A stretch of DNA of 7,963 bases from Fidelibacterota bacterium (GTDB taxonomy: Bacteria; Fidelibacterota; UBA2242): contig JAFGXZ010000235.1 in assembly GCA_016936335.1 (NCBI GenBank), positions 1 through 7,963 of the forward strand. The letters run 5' to 3'. The number at the start of each line of letters is the position of its first letter. The first letter of the stretch is position 1. Positions 7,601-7,963 of the stretch are shown piece after piece. The notes under the pieces are model-generated. The model did no database searches. It saw only the letters and a list, made by a program, of their open reading frames with translations, and was not told the DNA's origin. Both the position numbers and the translations under genes were made by a program.

Positions 7601-7963
7601 CTAACAATTTATACGGACCTTTACGGTTCAGATACATTCACCGTTCCTGATACATCTGTCCTCATTGACTATACAACTTCAACCTGTATAGAAAGCAATA
7701 TCGCAATCTATTGGACTGTTACTGCTTTTGATCTTAAAGATTCTACAATCGCATCAAATGCTCCCTTTGGTTTTTCTCTTTTATCACCAGAAGCAATAAG
7801 TGATTCTGATCATTTAATTCCAATCGACTATTGCCTCTATCCAAACTATCCCAATCCCTTCAACCCGGAAACCACCATCAAATACGGGTTACCGGAAGAG
7901 TCCTTCGTCACGATTTCGATCTACGATATCAGCGGCCGACTCATGGAAACGTTGGTCCGGGAA
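4664..7963 (+). CDS. large multidomain extracellular protein with T9SS type A sorting domain, 3' end missing
   Basis: The frame is open for 1100 codons to the window edge. Residues 1-24 are a Sec signal peptide (core FTILFSMLLLSTLLSAA). Residues about 35-345 carry seven repeats with a pattern like P-x-I-x-x-D-x-x-G-x-x-H-V-x-F, starting near 39, 90, 140, 184, 228, 271 and 320; several are followed by GxWS. This suggests a seven-bladed BNR/sialidase-like propeller without classic Asp boxes. About 385-525 is a beta domain (QFSINDNGGDGFSTKMKEL) of a kind I associate with FCB secreted proteins. About 526-631 is Ig-like. About 633-832 is an alpha/beta domain resembling class I GATase/ThuA folds, with no visible nucleophile Cys. 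About 840-938 is cadherin-like (EDT, EDLDTPD, VNDPP). About 939-1050 is FnIII-like. From about 1056 begins the T9SS sorting domain (NYPNPFNP, then IYDISGRLMETLVRE), cut off by the window end. It is likely secreted through T9SS and anchored at the surface or released; ligand unknown. Confidence 0.9.
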   Translation, partial: MSFRKQYFTILFSMLLLSTLLSAANWTHTTVGMASSSTRPVICSDPLGNLHVAWSSGDYVGVFIQYATNQSGSWSIQQQVAGSSGNQAYSPSITADNEGNAYIVFRYYGYNYEPRYVTNREITNIYWSLNRSWNGGHYHEASIEVDSDYQTHVFAQEDTYGSNVYYQQLDVNNIVIPNITQFFSSAIDNNDTLHFVGYNGDGIFYCYRDGTTWSNPDTIDQIEASAYQPTIACDSDNVLHVAFASSNGIYYLNNSGGDWSVPELATDGSNFPDIIVDENGKAHIVFSIDGALFYINNINGTWSSAELVANTNSDGLAHVESKIALDSKSNTVNIVYIDSDGSTVKVAQTGDFNLRSTKSTDITSTLVSLAAEPPAIDTVSTSTTGSMEMLQFSINDNGGDGFSTKMKELIVQRGPGMSVDICFNDVFSKVTITGTDGTNLDGSIYASRIIFGSLDETWKEIPENTSYAYTISATYKEPLQNVDGKSVQMKINALYDIIADKSGSCFAYNSESVLSDTILFQVVPDRYEFVNLGDDFFGKNLVEGWWMQLKIVDAAGIVAASVNGIDVTLSAVRLDGITPTTAALQSTDALTKTFTNGIAQFTNITYPDSGQFRILATCDVLTAASDTITILPHHKTLLIAQPDENIADVLDRLNIEYDFYKASNYAFPSQTNLLSYQTIILDAPYSVASYFDSTSIKIFLQSGTAENPKAILAAGDNGLGYYSDTDFADTYFGGRIQNWYPNNVSTILGVNNDPISDGLTLNVFASYPNTITPNNKLGTDPVFLTLPQTEYIMGTKVETEQYRTVLLSLNFSAISSNTQKDTLVNRIIQWFQSSTIPQTYGPELTDLPDIEMTEDTPHKMALSEWYPYVEDLDTPDKSLSWDLSDGLYCDASIENDTLMILPNENFYGKDTLSMIVTDGQLADTGSVIIKIAPVNDPPNEFSLLTPEDGYWTNYDQDSSELFFSWTHAKDIDEDSINYKLTIYTDLYGSDTFTVPDTSVLIDYTTSTCIESNIAIYWTVTAFDLKDSTIASNAPFGFSLLSPEAISDSDHLIPIDYCLYPNYPNPFNPETTIKYGLPEESFVTISIYDISGRLMETLVRE

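Overview
The window most likely comes from an FCB-group bacterium (Bacteroidota, Calditrichota, Marinimicrobia, Ignavibacteria or KSB1-like lineages). It is moderately AT-rich. The clearest clue is the C-terminus of the last gene, which ends in a type IX secretion (T9SS) type A sorting domain (NYPNPFNPETTIKYGLP and onward). An outer-membrane barrel ending in Phe, a loose lipobox and a menaquinone-type methyltransferase also fit a Gram-negative of this kind. The exact phylum cannot be fixed from the sequence alone.

Layout, all on the + strand. (1) Bases 1-585 hold the 3' end of a sigma-54 enhancer-binding protein (EBP). (2) A secreted coiled-coil protein (569-1510) overlaps it by 17 nt. (3) A beta-rich outer-membrane protein with an acidic loop (1503-2627) overlaps that by 8 nt, so these three form one tightly coupled operon. 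(4) A 229-bp intergenic region carries six TTGAC(A/C) motifs in one orientation, a sigma-54-like -24/-12 element and an alternative sigma-70-like element. (5) It leads into a secreted, probably lipid-anchored protein with a long Asp/Glu-rich stretch (2857-3744), closed by an intrinsic terminator with a UUCG loop. (6) menG/ubiE (3867-4559) is an independent housekeeping gene. (7) A good sigma-70-type promoter precedes a very large multidomain secreted protein (4664 to beyond the window end). It has a signal peptide, seven propeller-like repeats, a beta domain, an Ig-like domain, a GATase/ThuA-like alpha/beta domain, a cadherin-like domain, an FnIII-like domain and the T9SS sorting domain.

How the parts may work together: the EBP operon encodes a regulator plus two envelope proteins. 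The next gene is an acidic surface-type protein with a plausible sigma-54 promoter, and upstream repeats lie at the usual enhancer distance. My best candidate for an undescribed system is therefore a sigma-54-controlled envelope module: EBP, periplasmic coiled coil, barrel with acidic loop, acidic lipoprotein. The regulatory link is inference. menG and the large T9SS cargo look functionally separate. Every stretch between genes is shorter than 300 bp. No RNA genes, CRISPR arrays or intact mobile elements were seen.
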